Assembly (NCBI GenBank): GCA_036768485.1
Contig: JAVLUZ010000205.1
Span: forward strand, 428,509-492,508
DNA from: Mermis nigrescens
Lineage: Eukaryota > Nematoda > Enoplea > Mermithida > Mermithidae
Direction: 5' to 3'
DNA length: 64,000 nt
The position numbers and the translations under genes are program-made. Of the stretch, positions 40,076 through 52,900 are shown in pieces (within the stretch, counting starts at the first letter, position 1; every line of letters starts with the position of its first letter). The notes beneath the pieces were generated by a model, which had not been told where the DNA came from, ran no database searches, and saw only the letters and a list, made by a program, of their open reading frames with translations.

Positions 40076-40481
40076 ACCCGTATTTTGATGTTTCACAGTG
40101 TAAACCAATGCTATAACATATAACAATGTACATAGTGTCGCCAGGCATGCTCCTCTTGGCCGGGGTATCCCTATACAAACAGTATAAACTAATTTTTGAA
40201 AAAAATAGCAAAAAATCGGCCATCTCCCGAAATCGTGGAGGCTTATAGTACAGGGGCCAAACCCTGCTCCCTCCCTGCCCAGGGCCAATGGGTGCGTTTG
40301 TCGAAATTTCAAGATCGCTACGGCTCCTTCCCCCATTGGACCGACCTCGGCCCAAAATATCAGCCCACCAAATTTCATTGGGCCGGAGCCAACCCGGCAC
40401 AAACATACGAACATACATACAAACAAACAAACTTTCAAAAATATATAGTAGATAATTATTTTTCACGTGCGTATATACGAG

Positions 40482-41212
40482 TACTAGCAAAGAAAAATGC
40501 TCAGATGGAACAGAAAAGATGAATATACTTGGAATTGTGGATTATTAAGGATGTAAAAGGATGGGACTAGGAAAAATCTACCTAAAGTCGCAAAATCTGC
40601 TAAAAATCACACTTTCTCTGAGCAACGCAGAAAATCGATGTATATTCTGCAGGTTTTAAAAAGTGTCTTTTTTAAATAATGTTCGAAGTTTCTGATAAGA
40701 GTGTATAAACGAAATACATCAAGGTTACTTTTTTGAAATGCTGGCACCTGATTGATAGAAAACTAAGAGGTATTGTATTTAAAGTTGTTTTATTTTGTTA
40801 TGAACATTATAGCAAGCAAAGCAGCGGCCGATTGATTAGTGCACACAATCCTTAAGGGCATGCTAGTGTACCTACATCTAGTCTGTTTCAAGTCAACTTA
40901 AGTGTTTCCTACTGTTTTAAACCATTCATTCAATTGGCTTAGAAAGACAGTTTACTCAACATCATTTCCCATAGCTACTGCGTACCTAATGTGCTGCTTT
41001 TTCAATCATTTTATGGTTAAATATTTATTTTAATCTGTTGGCCGCAGAATATACTTCGATTTTTTGCGTTGCTTAGAGAAAGTGTGATTTTTAGCAGATT
41101 TTGCGACTTTAGGTAGATTTTTCCTAGTCCCATCCTTTTACATCCTTAATAATCCACAATTCCAAGTATATTCATCTTTTTTGTTCCATCGGAGCATTTT
41201 TCTTTGCTAGTA
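40482..41212. repeat. invertible-looking module, copy 1, ~170-bp inverted repeats
   Basis: Left arm 40482-40652 and right arm 41043-41212 are near-perfect inverted repeats (TACTAGCAAAG, GATGGAAC, GGACTAGGAAAAATCTACC, GAATATAC at the inner edge). The ~390-bp interior runs in the opposite direction from the interior of 57791-58559 although the flanking repeat is in the same direction. Confidence 0.85.
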
Positions 41213-42354
41213 CCCCGCTTTTAATTAGTACGATTTAAGTACATCAGTCAGTAAACACATACAGTAACATGCCATTATAATGACAGCAGTCCGAGAACAC
41301 GGAAAGCAATACTGTTCTTAACATCAGCATTATCCTTCTCAAACAAGACAACCTTACATTATTTTAACAGATCAAAGTTTTTCAGCATTAACTTTACGCA
41401 AATTTCAAGCGTAAGGAACACTAACGCTCAGATTTGGAAGTAAAATAAATTTGTAGTATAAACTACATTTTAACAACAAATGATTAGTGCAAATTTAACA
41501 CAAATACTAAGTGTAGAGAAAACTAATAGTCAGATTCTCAATTCTGATTTTACGTAGAACATTTTGAAAAAAATTAAGCTTCCGCAAGGCTCTAGAACAA
41601 GAGTTGAGTTAATAGGCAGTGTAAACTTTACACAACCACAGATTTTAAAGAAAATTTCAGTCGGATTCGTTATTCTGATATTACGATCAACATTTATGAA
41701 AAAATTAAGTCTCCACAATGGCCCAAGGACAAATGAATATCAGATGTGTTACCGTAGACTCAAGCTACGTTCACTTCGCTTACTTAACCCGAATCTCAAG
41801 CTTATGCGCTCACACGGGGGTTCTCGCCCTTTTTAGGAGGTCGATGACCAGCCGGCGATTCGGGGGTAAGCGGCCCGGCCTATTCAAGGTAGCCCGTCCC
41901 TCTACACACGCACCTAGTTAAACTTACTTAACTTCTTTGAGATTAAGTACCTAAATAAAGTAAGTTCCCCGGAAACCTAATTGAGGGCTCAAAAAAGATT
42001 ATTATTTAACTTGTTTTGGACCGAATTCCGGTGCTTGAAAATATTAAGGGTTCCTAAGTATAGTGTAGCACAAGGACAGAATTCAACAGCACGGAAATTC
42101 AACCGAGCCCAGCATCGTTAATTAAATAATTAATTTTTACAATATTTTTGGACAGAAAAATTATGAAGCAATTAAAAAGCGACAGCATGGAGGATACATG
42201 CTGCTGACCGTCGTGTTACGCTAATCAGGTAAAATCAAACAATGTAATTAAACAAGGGCACAAAGCCCTGCCAAAGGCATACAACAACTGATGCCAATTG
42301 GCACAAACACGAATGATAAAAAACAAAGCGTACGGCGAAAAGAAGCGTGCACAC

Positions 42355-42622
42355 CACACCTGGGCGTGGGGGGGGTTTGGGGGGGGTATGCACCCCCAGA
42401 AACCAAAAATACCCTCCCCAGAAATCAAAATACCACCCCAGAATTCAATTTTTGAAAATTTTTTTTCGTTTTTTTCGCAATTTTTGATGCCAATGGATAG
42501 TGCTTGATGAGAAACGTCGAAAAATGATGTTTTTATCGTCATACCACCATTTTTAAGGCTATTTTTCGACTTTCAGAAAAATCTTGCACCCCCCCCAGAA
42601 ATTTTCTTGCTGCCCACGTATG
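42355..42622 (+). mobile_element. MITE family A copy, 8-bp target duplication
   Basis: CACACCTGGGCG start, CCCACGTATG end; flanked by GTGCACAC at 42347-42354 and 42623-42630, exact. Very close in sequence to the 1863 and 48970 copies, suggesting recent movement. Confidence 0.88.
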
Positions 42623-42926
42623 GTGCACACTACGCAGGAAAACTAACAGACGAGTTCTGCAGCCAAGCAGATAAAAAATCACGTACGGAGTCTGCTCATG
42701 TACGGCGACGAAAAGAAAAAAAAGATACGCTCAGCGCGGAAGCTGGCGGAGAGGCTCTCAGGCTCAAAAACTAATTGTAAAATGTAAAATCTTAAAGTAC
42801 TGTCAAAACTGCGCTCGCACGCAGTTTTAACTGACGCGGAAAAAGAGGCGTAACAACACGAACCAAGAGATGAAAAGGATCTATGAATACGACAATAGGC
42901 CTATGGGCAAAGGCTTACGGTAAAGG

Positions 42927-43095
42927 CAGTGGCGGATCTAGGATTTTCCTAAGGGGGGGGGCGGAACCCTGACTTGGGCGGAAAAATTAGCCGTTTTAAC
43001 CCGAAAATCGCTAAAAATCGCTTTAAAATGCTTAATTTTGCACACTTTTTTGGGCCAATGGGGGAGGCGGTCGCCCCACCCTAAATCCGCCCCTG
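42927..43095 (+). mobile_element. short hAT-like family D MITE, 8-bp target duplication
   Basis: CAGTGGCGGATCTAGG start, CTAAATCCGCCCCTG end. Flanked by GGTAAAGG at 42919-42926 and 43096-43103, exact. A 169-bp internally deleted relative of the ~640-bp D elements. Confidence 0.88.
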
Positions 43096-43439
43096 GGTAA
43101 AGGTATGTACAAACGAGACAGACACAAATATGAGACACACACATATGATCTTTTAACACACGTAAGATATGATAACACACATACCAATTCGTACTCAAGT
43201 CGCATTAAGCCCGAGTACCCATTTTCCTATCCCGGATTTTGATTGAAAATATGTGTGGGAATGGAATGAAAAATATGATAATTTTTAGGGGAAGGTGGTC
43301 CCGGGCGACTCACTTAAGCGTTGCGCTTAACGGTCGTGTACGTGCGTATGGAAATTGAGCACAAGAATGTACATCTGGGGCAATCAATCGGTTTTTTTCA
43401 TCTGTTTCAAAAAAACCCAAACCGATTTTTTTCCCAAAA

Positions 43440-43860
43440 AATTTTTTCAGTGTAAAGTTTACAAACATAAGTTTGGCACATACAAACGTACTACAATCAA
43501 AGGGCTACAAACTGGCCCAAACCGAATTTATTTACACTCCACTTTCTCTGTTCAGAAGTCGGGAGAGGTCGAATAGGATAAAAATAAAGTACTTTCTAAG
43601 GGGTGGCGAACAAAAATATGAAGTGAAGAAGTCGGTAGAGGTCGAATAGGATAAAAATAAAGTACTTTTAAGGGGTGGCGAACAAAAATATGGACAAACA
43701 CGTATTTTTCACTGTCCACCACATTGTAAACTTTAAAAATCTGAACCGAACGCCCCATTGAGTGTATATAAATTCGGTTTGGGCCAGTTTGTAGCCCTTT
43801 GATTGTAGTACGTTTGCACGTGCCAAACTTATGTTCCGCGAAATATTCGATATGATTTAC
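43440..43860. repeat. inverted repeat with AAACTGGCCCAAACCGAATTTA arms
   Basis: Blocks around AAGTTTGGCACATACAAACG and GGGCTACAAACTGGCCCAA (43468-43535) recur inverted at about 43770-43830. A GTCG-GAGAGGTCGAATAGGA segment is duplicated directly between them (43558 and 43630). Confidence 0.7.
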
Positions 43861-44129
43861 CAATTAAATACGAAAAAACCTGTTTTTTCGCCTATTTTAC
43901 ACCTCAGATTTCGAACTTTACACCCCATAAACAACTCAATATTACGTTTTTTTGAACGCGGTTTGCTTCGACGTGTAGCCCTTAAAAGATACTTTATATT
44001 TATCTATTTAAATTATCTTAACTCATAACCGAAAAAGTTGGCAGAGAAATCTTGGACAAAATCTGTTTTTTTACTCATCCACTAGAGTGTAAAGTTTAAA
44101 CCCCTGGTACTGTGTATTAATTGTAGAAA

Positions 44130-45065
44130 AGTTTTAAGGTCAGATTCGTTATTTTGACCTCACAGAGAACATTTAAAAAAAAAAATTTATCATATTCGAC
44201 GCTCTGGGCGGAAAAAACTTTTCAGTGTAAAGTTTACACCTGCACTAATAACGCAATATCGATTGTAAAGAAACAAAATAAATTTTGACGTGTAGCACTT
44301 AAGACGAGGCAGATTTTAAAGGTAGTTACCACGTTCTTTCTACTAAGTGGAGAATATGGCAGGAAAAAATATTTTTTGTCTCAGACTCTTTACAATAAAC
44401 CGCCTCTAAATTCGAAAATATTACTTTAAAAAAAATAAAAAAAGTTTCTCCTAGATTTTATAACCGTCTACCTTTTGAAACCAATCAGACTGCATAGAAT
44501 GTAAAACTGAGTTAGATATACTCTTGCACATGAAAACAGTAAAAAACCGTCTAATTTACACTCCTGTACAACAACCAATGAGTGTAAAGAAATTTTAAGA
44601 CCAGATTCGTAACCTACTAATTAGGGAAAACATTTTTAAAAAAATTCATCATCCACGACGCTATGGGCGGAAAATATGTTTTCAGTGTAAAGTTTACACT
44701 TGCACTAATAACGCAATATTGATTGTAAAAAAGCAAAATAAATTTTGACGTGCAGCGCTTAAGACGAGGCACATTTTAAGGGTAGTTACCACGTTTTGTC
44801 TACCAAGTGGAGAATATGGCAGGGAAAATTTTTTTGTCTTAGACTCTTTACAATAAACCGCCTCTAAATTCAAGAATATTACTTTTAAAAAAATTAAAAA
44901 AAGTCTCCCCTAGATTTTTTAACTGTCTACATTTTGAAACCAATCAGACTGCATAGAATGTAAAACTGAGTTAGATATGCTTGGCCACATGAAAACTGTA
45001 AAAAAACCGTCTAATTTACACTCCTGTGCAACAACCAATGAGTGTAGAGAAATTTTAGGACCAGA
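44130..45065. repeat. two ~460-bp tandem units with GTGTAAAGTTTACAC
   Basis: Units of about 44130-44590 and 44591-45065 share CTGCACTAATAACGCAATAT-like, AGTGGAGAATATGGCAGG and CCAATCAGACTGCATAGAAT blocks in order. A third partial unit starts at 45060. Confidence 0.85.
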
Positions 45066-45364
45066 TTCGTAACCTACTAATTAGGGAAAACATTTTTAAA
45101 AAAAATTGGCCCTCCGCAAATTATTTGAATTTTTGGTGTAAACTTTACACACTCACGACGCGCTCGGTATTGAGTGTAAACAAGAAAAAAATGGGGGCAC
45201 TAAGTTTTTTTATTATCTACCTTTTAAAAAAAACCGCACCTCTCAGATGTGTGCCGTTATAGCTGTGAGGGGGGACACAAATTTCGCACTCGCTGTGAAA
45301 AACATATAAGAAAAAAGGATGGCCAAGTATATTATAGGTAGCGCTATCGCGCTACCTATGATAT

Positions 45365-46050
45365 GCTGCAAGAATATGTAACAATCTCAGCCGCCATTGG
45401 CAGTGAATCAGATTAGAAATATGAATATTTCTTTTGCCCAATATGCATATCCTGTACGATGATGAAACTGATGACTAAATCGTTTTCTGATTGCTATGGA
45501 TTATCACTGAAATTGAAGTACCCAGCAACTTCATTTGTTTCAGGCTTTTGATTAGATTAATACAGAAACATGACAAAAAGGCAATTTGCCGCATATACGA
45601 TAATTTTACTGCTTAGATATCACGTTGCCCTAGATCTCACTGTTTACCGTAAATAAACGATGTTCACTGCATTCTCTTTCATCTAAATTGATAAACGGGT
45701 ACCCGAATTACCCGGGTGATGAAATGGCTGGGTACCCGGGTAGTAAAATTTGCAAAGTGTGCAGCACTAGTCATAACGCAACTTCAACCTAAAATGAAAG
45801 CATTAAAGGTGCAAAATAACACGGAACCGTACCTACATGGAATATGCAGCAACCTACTGGGGCTAAATGGGGCATCAATGGCCAAAACATGTCAAAATTA
45901 GGAAAAACAATTTTAAGACTTTATAGTAATCTGCGGGGGTACTTTGGATTCTGGGGGTTTAAAATATCGGTAGGTAGCGTAGCACACCGCAACAAAACTA
46001 AAATCCAAAATTCTATCCTGGTAGGGGTATGTCGGTTCGGGGGTCCAGAC
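45365..46050. other. right interior of the composite and flank, nothing recognised
   Basis: No coding exon supported; includes the GGGTACCC-rich end of the 38364-45769 element. Confidence 0.4.
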
Positions 46051-46274
46051 CATAGGTGGATATGTGGGCAGCACGAAAATGCTGGGAGGGGGTGCAAGAT
46101 TTTTCAAAGGTCAAAAAATTGTGATATGGCCGCAAAACACAATTTGTCGACGTTTCTCATCGAGCTCTATCCGTTCGCATCAAAGAATTTGCTAAAAACA
46201 AAAAAATTGAATTCTGGGGGCTTATTTTGGTTTCTAGGGGGTGCATACCCTCCTAACCCCCACGCCCAAGTATG
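46051..46274 (-). mobile_element. MITE family A copy, 8-bp target duplication
   Basis: CATAGGTGGATATGTGGGCAG start, CACGCCCAAGTATG end. Flanks GTCCAGAC and GTCCAGAT, 7 of 8. Confidence 0.83.
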
Positions 46275-46719
46275 GTCCAGATTTATCCTACGCCCATGTG
46301 TATCTAAACCGTTTGTTAGCAGCGACCAACTTCAGGTATGGATGGACCAAAATTTAAAAATAGCAAAAACATGCAATAGCTCAAATCCCGGAGTACCGTA
46401 AGCTGGGGGAGGAGTAAACAGGCTCTCAGTGTCCTGAGCCCCCTTACCGCACATGTATTCACAAAACCACAAAAAAACTAATTAATTCGATAAGAAACGA
46501 CACTTTACATCAGCAGTAACTTTACACAATGGGGAGTATGAACGTTCAGTCGTTCGTAGAGTAGATTAAAATCAAATCAGTTTTACTTGGAAATACGCAA
46601 GCAAATAAGACGACGGTACGGTATAGGCATTTAAACAAAACGATTGAGATCCCGATACATTTGTTTACAAATAGAAAATGCAATGCACAATAAATAGAAA
46701 CAATGAAGAATATTGCACA

Positions 46720-46985
46720 TTACACACCGCTTCCATTGACAACATGGCCGTTGGAAACGATGTTGGTGATAATAACGCGTTCAGGACTTTCTGGCTCAAA
46801 ATCGCACGACTCGATAGGGCGCAAAAACGGCCGGTTTTGAGTCTGACCAATAGGATTCGAGCTTTCGGCCGAATCGTTCTCTGATTGGCCAGAAGCGGAG
46901 CAAGGATCAAAATCGTACGCAAGAGGAGCGGCGACGCGTGTTTCGTCGCGATTGACCGCGGTGACAAAAAATTCTTCCACTAAAG
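46720..46985 (-). CDS. RFX: RFX terminal coding exon
   Basis: Acceptor TTTTTCTGCAG; the first two bases complete Ala with the phase 1 base of the previous exon (QQE-A-LVEEFF). It encodes FFVTAVNRDETRVAAPLAYD, then a Ser/Glu/Pro-rich tail ending NGSGV-TAA. Evenly codon-like and higher in GC than its flanks; no recognised domain. Confidence 0.82.
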
Positions 46986-49900
46986 CTGCAGAAAAATTTG
47001 AAAAATTGGAAAATCAAAATTAAAAAAATAACTGTTTCGAATTTTTGTAGTAGATAATTCGGATGACCAATCATATTTTTTTATTGCGAGAGGAAATTAA
47101 GCTCATTTTAATTAATTTTACGACGAAAAATGCGAAGTCTTTTCTTCAAAATTTTTGCCCGCAGGAACTCGGGACCACACATGGGCGGGGGGGGGGGGTT
47201 TGAGGAGGGTATGCACCCCCAGAAATCAAAATAACCCCCCAGAATTAAAATATTATTTTTTTGCTTTTTTGAGCGATTTTTTTATGCCATTGGATAGTGC
47301 TTGATGAGAAACGTTGAAAAATGGTGTTTTTTCGTCATACGACCACTTTTAAGACCATTTTTTGACCTTTGTGAATTTTTTCACCCCCCCCCTCCCCAGA
47401 ATTTCGGTGCTGCCCACCTATGCTCGAGACCGAAAATCCCGGCTATTACTCTTCGGCAAGATCTGCACTTTACGAAACAGAGGTATGTAATGCTTCAAAA
47501 CTTTAAAAAAGGCTTGAAATGCAAAATTCAATATCCATGGTCGACTTCAATTCAGAATTATACATCGACAGCGACCTAATTCTAGGGGGTCTACATGGGG
47601 CAAAAGTTGGAAAAAATCGCAAAAACAAGCAAAAAATTCAATTCTACGAATCTCTTTCAATCTGTGGGGTCTTTTGAATTATCAGGGGTCTAAACCTTAC
47701 ATGTACGGGCAGGGTCTAAACCGCATGTAGACGTTGGGGGTTCAGGGGATTAAGACCACCCGTGGGCTTAGGGGGTTTGGAGGGGGTATGCACCCTCAGA
47801 AGTTCGAATATCCCCCTAGAAAGCAAAATACCCCCAGAATTCCTTTTTTGAAATTTTTTTTTGTTTTGTTCGCAATTTTTTAATGCCAATGGATAGTGCT
47901 CGATGAGAAACATTTTCGCCATACCACCACACCTGGGCGTAGGGGAGGGGGTTTGGGGGTATGCACCCCCAGAAACCAAAATACCCCCCCCAGAATTCAA
48001 TTTTTGAAAATTTTTTCGTTTTTTTCGCAATTTTTTGATGCCAATGGATAGTGCTTGATGAGAAACGTCGAAAAATGGTGTTTTTATCGCCATACCACCA
48101 TTTTTAAGGCAATTTTTTGACCTTCAAAAAAATCTTGCACCCCCAGAATTTTCTTGCTGCCCACGTATGCATACCACCATTTTTAAGATTATGTTTTGAC
48201 CACTGGAAAATCTTGAACCCCCTGAAGAATTTTGGTGCTGCCCACCTCTGGTGGCCCCCAGACCTCTTTGGCATGCTTTTTTGGATTTTAGCCAGTTTTA
48301 CGCCACCTAGACCCCCCCGGATGCGACTGTGGCTTATGCATGGGCGAAATTCCGCATGTCCACGTGTGATTGGAATGTTCAAATGTCCTCTTTTGCGTGT
48401 ATGCAAATGTGTTTATGCTTTCTGATGATTCACTCCCTAATTTACACCAACGATTCGATAAAGAGGGACAACTTGCGACCATACATCAACGTGAGGGAGG
48501 AAGTCTGACTGGGCTAGGCACTTTCCATCGAAGCTGAAAGACCTCCTAAATTTAATTTTTTTAAAATTTTATTGTTCAATCTTTTAGTCTTTCAATGCCA
48601 ACAGATGGAGCATGAATTTTCCGGCACTTTTTTACCTTTTAAGATTGTTGGATCCCAGAATTCGGCGTAGTCCTAAATAAACTAGCCTAACCACAAATGG
48701 GGGTGATGGGGGGTTGGGGGTGATTTAGGCTCCGAGAATTCGGTAGACCCCAGAATTGAATTTCGGCATGTTTTTTTTGGGATTTTTGCCGGTTTCACAT
48801 CAGCCAGACCCCAGAATTCGGCTGCGCCCATTTACAACCCCAACATTGCCACTGCACGTATCATGGTTGCCATTCGTCCAATACTGTATTTCGAGGTGCC
48901 TTGGCTTAGTGAGTGAGGAAAGAGAAGCCGCTATGTGGACTATTTTTAGAAGTTTCACATGGTGGCAATCACACCTGGGCGTGGGAGGGGGTTTGGGGGG
49001 TATGCACCCCCCAGAAAACCAAAATACCACCCCCCCCAGAAATCAAAATACCCCCCCAGAATTCAATTTTTGAAAATTTTTTCGTTTTTTTCGCAATATT
49101 TTGATGCCAATGGATAGTGCTTGATGAGAAACGTCGAAAAATGGTGTTTTTATCGCCATACCACCATTTTTAAGGCCATTTTTCGACCTTCAAAAACATC
49201 TTGCACCCCCCCCCAGAATTTTCTTGCTGCCCACGTATGGTGGCAATGATGGGACACGATCCAGAATTTAAGCCCTGCCAATGTATGTTTGCACTAGGAC
49301 AAGGGCATCAGAAAAATGGATGAAAATTAAAAATTTCCCCTAAAAGAGCTAAAAATTGACCAGAAACTGTTTTATAACGTAGTGTTAAGGTCACCTATTT
49401 TAAGCGCTTATTCCATTCTTTAAGATATTGGCCCAAAAAAGCTCAATTCCTGACCTACCCCCAGATCGGCCATGCTACGCATCTATGGCCTCGACCCCCC
49501 TTCCTCCCGAAAATTCGGCAAACCCCCAGAATTGAATTTTAATGCCATTTCTGGCAATTTAGACCCACCAGACCCTGATTTGGCTGCTGCTCATTTATGA
49601 CCAGGACTACTTTTAAGCGTACTCCCGCAGGCCATTTTCGGGCCAAAGTATGAATCAGCGCCAAATGATATATAATAGTGTACTTGCATTCAAGGACATC
49701 GTATTTTATTAGCAGTAGACTGGTTTTTTTGAATTTCGACGAAATATTTTTGGGACGAAACACTTTAAAGCTATTTTAGAACACGTCCTGTGACATCTTG
49801 ATGCGCAATGAAAATGTTAAAACGAAAATTTGACATCAAATTCAGCACCAAATTCATCTACGCCCCCAAGAAAACTCGGCTTACAGCATATAATGGATTT

Positions 49901-52900
49901 CAATTAGATTTACATATGTGCTTTATTTATTATTTATCTTATTTTATTTAAATTGATTTTATTTTATTTATTAATTATTAATTATCATTTATTGCTTATA
50001 CCGCAAGTGAACAAAGCAATCTATTCCAATGAAATTTATGTATTTTATTTTGATTAATTTACTTTATTTATTTATTCATAACTTATTATCATTCATTACG
50101 TAGCCAGCAACAACGAGTTTTTGGTGACCAGAAGCACAGAATGTTGGTTACGACGAACGACTATCAAATCAACAGTTTTACTTAAACCCGTTTTTAGATG
50201 CTTTATCCCAGCCTTATTACAGATCGTTTGGATATGCTGCTGCTCAATGGTGACGCAACATCGTTGAACAAAGGTGGGAGCGCTTCGTCCTTCAGATATT
50301 GCATTTGCAGTGCATTCTGCAAGGTTGGCTCATTGAAGCATTCTGTTTTTGAAAAGGCCGCCTAAGGTGTCGGCCTTAATTAGCATTTTTTCGTTTAAAA
50401 TTGAAGAAAAGGCTTAATTTTAATTAACATTCAAGAAATAAACCTAATTTAATTCCAAAAAACTGAGAAAAATCAGTGGTGTAAAGTAATTTTGGGAATG
50501 ACAGCCGAATAGGAACGACGAAAACCTAAATCATCGTGCCCTCGGTCATTTTTGACAAATATCATTACCTTCTTGTTGACTATCGGTTCCGAGCGGTCGG
50601 CCATTTTCATCGGTCGTTCTGCATCCGTTTTCGGTCAGAGAATTGGTGTAACGTAAATTGGGCTGCTCATAATCCGGGATCGAAACAATCCGAGTCGGTT
50701 CCACCGCCATATCTCCGTTTACTTGCATTGGCATTCCAATTAAAGCATTATTTTCGCTCGAATACTCGTACTGGCCCAAGTGTAAACCACATAGACTAGT
50801 TTTCTGAAACATTACATTTATAAATTAACGTGGGGGTGGCAAACATACCTGGGCGTTGGGGTTTGGGAGTCTGCAGCCCCCTCGATAAACCAAAATACCC
50901 CCAAAGACTTCAATTTTTGAAAATTTCTTGGTTTTTTTCGCAATTTTTTGATGCCAGTGGATAGTGCTCGATGAGAAACGTTGAAAAATGGTGTTTTTCG
51001 CCATATCACCATTTTTTGATCTTTAAAAAAATCATGCACCCACCCCCTAGAATTTTGGTGCCGCCCTCCTATGGAGCTGAATCCCCCACCCAAAGTCGGC
51101 CGTACCTTCATCCTCCCAAAGTCGGAAAATTTTCGACCCCTCCCTCATTTGTGGCTAAAACCTGCGTTTTTGGTCATGTTTAGGTGCTTTTTGCCATTTT
51201 TGGCCAGAAAATTGGATTCTTTTACCCCCACCCCTCCTCGAAAATTTCTAGCCATTAAATGCATGATACACTGACTCTTAATCATATATGAAGAGGGCAT
51301 CTCTGCCGTCTTACTTCAAAAATAATCAATTTTTAGTTGTCCAGCGCCAAACCGCCGCTTTTGACTATATTTTACTCAACTAAATTTTATTTTCCTCAAA
51401 ATTTTTGAATGTTTTTATCGTCTATCATAGAATAGCGTCAAAGAAACCCAAAAATACTGTTTTTGACGAGCACTTACCGTTTTTGAGCCGGAAAAGAGGC
51501 AAAGACATGGTGGAACAATTTAAGTTCAAGAGCACATTTAGGGTACTAAATATTGAAATAAATGAATCAGAATACTTGCTTATCTGTTTTCATAGTTTTT
51601 TCCGTTTTTAAAATTTTTCACTCATTTTCTGATCAATTAAATTTAATTAATGTGGGGTTTCGTTTTTCATAATAAGAATTTGCCGATAGCACGAATTTAT
51701 CATCATCAAACCTATACCAGCACAAGTGGGCGTGCGGGGGGGGGGGTTGGGGGATGGTATGCACACCTCCCACCAGAAGTTCGAATACCCACCTCCCAGA
51801 AACCAAAATACCCCTAGAATTCAATTTTTGAAATTTTTTGTTTTTTCACAATATTTTGATGCCAGTGGATAGTGCTAAATGAGAAACGTCGAAAAATGGT
51901 GTTATTTCGCCATACCACCATTTTTTGACATTTAAAAATGCACCCCCAAAATTTGGTGCTGCCCACCTATGAATACCAGTAGCACAGTTAGCAGATTTAC
52001 GTCTTTACCCGGGACAAGCTGTTAAATCCGTAAATTCGATTTCTTCGACTTCAAGTTTTCGTTAAATAGAACTCATTTCCACAATTTTTTCAACGTTTCA
52101 TCTCCAGCCAAAGACGGAGTTTTTCTCTATTTGTATATAAAATTTTATATGACTCTTATTTGTAGCTCCCAATCTAAAATTATGCATCAGACCCATTTAA
52201 GCAAGAAATATACCTCAGACTTTGAGGTTCAATTCGAATGAAAGTTTATGAAAACTCAAACCGAATGAAGCTTTCTCAGAAAATTTCTGACGCTTTTTAT
52301 TTTGTTTTATTTTGAATACACTTGATTTTTTTAAATTTTGACGCGTACACTACATATAAATAAGACATGTATGTAAATTAAGTATGCAATGTACAAGATG
52401 TTTATATCATGTTAATATAATAAAGAACAAAAGAGCATCGCTGTAGAGAAAAATTGGAACCACACTTCCATTTTAGCTCTTGCGAAAAAATCTAGCATCA
52501 AAAAATTGCAAAAAAACGATGAAACATTAAAAGAAATTAATTCTGGGGTCAAGACCATGCAACCCAAATTCTGGAGGTCAAAATATTTCCAACAGATCAA
52601 AAAAGTATTAAAAAAGTGATGGGCAAAAACACCATTTTTCGATGTTTCTCATCAATATTCATATATAAAAGGAAATTTTTGAAATTTTAATTCTAGGGTC
52701 TGCGAAATTCAAGGTCTTTTGGATACTGGAGGTCCAGATCCCACATGGGCGTGGGGGGTTTAAGGGTATGCACTCCCAGAAAGCTGAACACCCCCTCCCC
52801 ACCAGAAACCAAAATGACCACCTCCCAGAATTCAATTTTTGAAATTTGTTTTTGTTTTTTCCAGCAATTTTTTGATACTAATCGATAGTGCCCGATGAGA

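Larger units (their letters stand above)
39150..40455 (+). mobile_element. dispersed element with CCCGGCGTTGCCCGGG head and ACATACAAACAAAC tail
   Basis: Starts TACTAGTTGAGCTGCCCGGCG and ends ACAAACAAACAAAC followed by ATATATAGTAGATA. The tail contains CCACCAAATTTCATTGGGCC. The head/tail combination resembles a widespread invertebrate repeat type I know only by appearance; class uncertain. It encloses two minisatellites. Confidence 0.55.
40482..45364 (+). repeat. large complex repeat, copy 1
   Basis: Starts TACTAGCAAAG and ends with a hairpin (ATAGGTAGCG..CGCTACCTAT) and GATAT. Order: inverted-repeat module (40482-41212), then a block beginning CTTTTAATTAGTACGATT, then GTGTAAACTTTACAC-type palindromes and ~460-bp tandem units. 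It is collinear with 57791-61666 at module, flanking block and terminal hairpin. It hosts family A (42355) and D (42927) insertions. Confidence 0.8.
38364..45769. mobile_element. ~7.4-kb composite with hAT-like ends
   Basis: The left end TAGAGCTGCACGTGGG and the right end (other strand TAGTGCTGCAC) are inverted. GGGTACCCGGGTAG lies just inside both. Flanks GTCATTCC (38356-38363) and GTCATAAC (45770-45777) match at 6 of 8. No hAT transposase frame is seen. The interior is filled by the repeat at 39150-40455 and the large repeat 40482-45364, so the parent may be a short non-autonomous element swollen by insertions. Confidence 0.55.
46986..50568. other. RFX last intron (3583 bp)
   Basis: Four family A copies (one nested), a repeat related to 3670-3855 at about 49265-49490 and a family K repeat at about 49600-49880. 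49890-50530 has nothing recognised. Confidence 0.75.

Noticed and set aside
40056..40522. 144-aa and 124-aa minus frames and 108-aa plus frame
   Set aside because: They lie in the tail of the CCCGGCGTTGCCCGGG element, which is open in several frames at once; no reverse transcriptase, endonuclease or transposase motif is visible.
45336..45364. Helitron 3' end
   Set aside because: A hairpin is present, but the CTRR terminus and the TC start are missing.
45844..46401. 185-aa plus-strand frame
   Set aside because: It runs through a family A MITE and repeat sequence; the same peptide pieces (such as FWFLGG and HPQTP-like strings) recur wherever family A lies, so it is transposon shadow.
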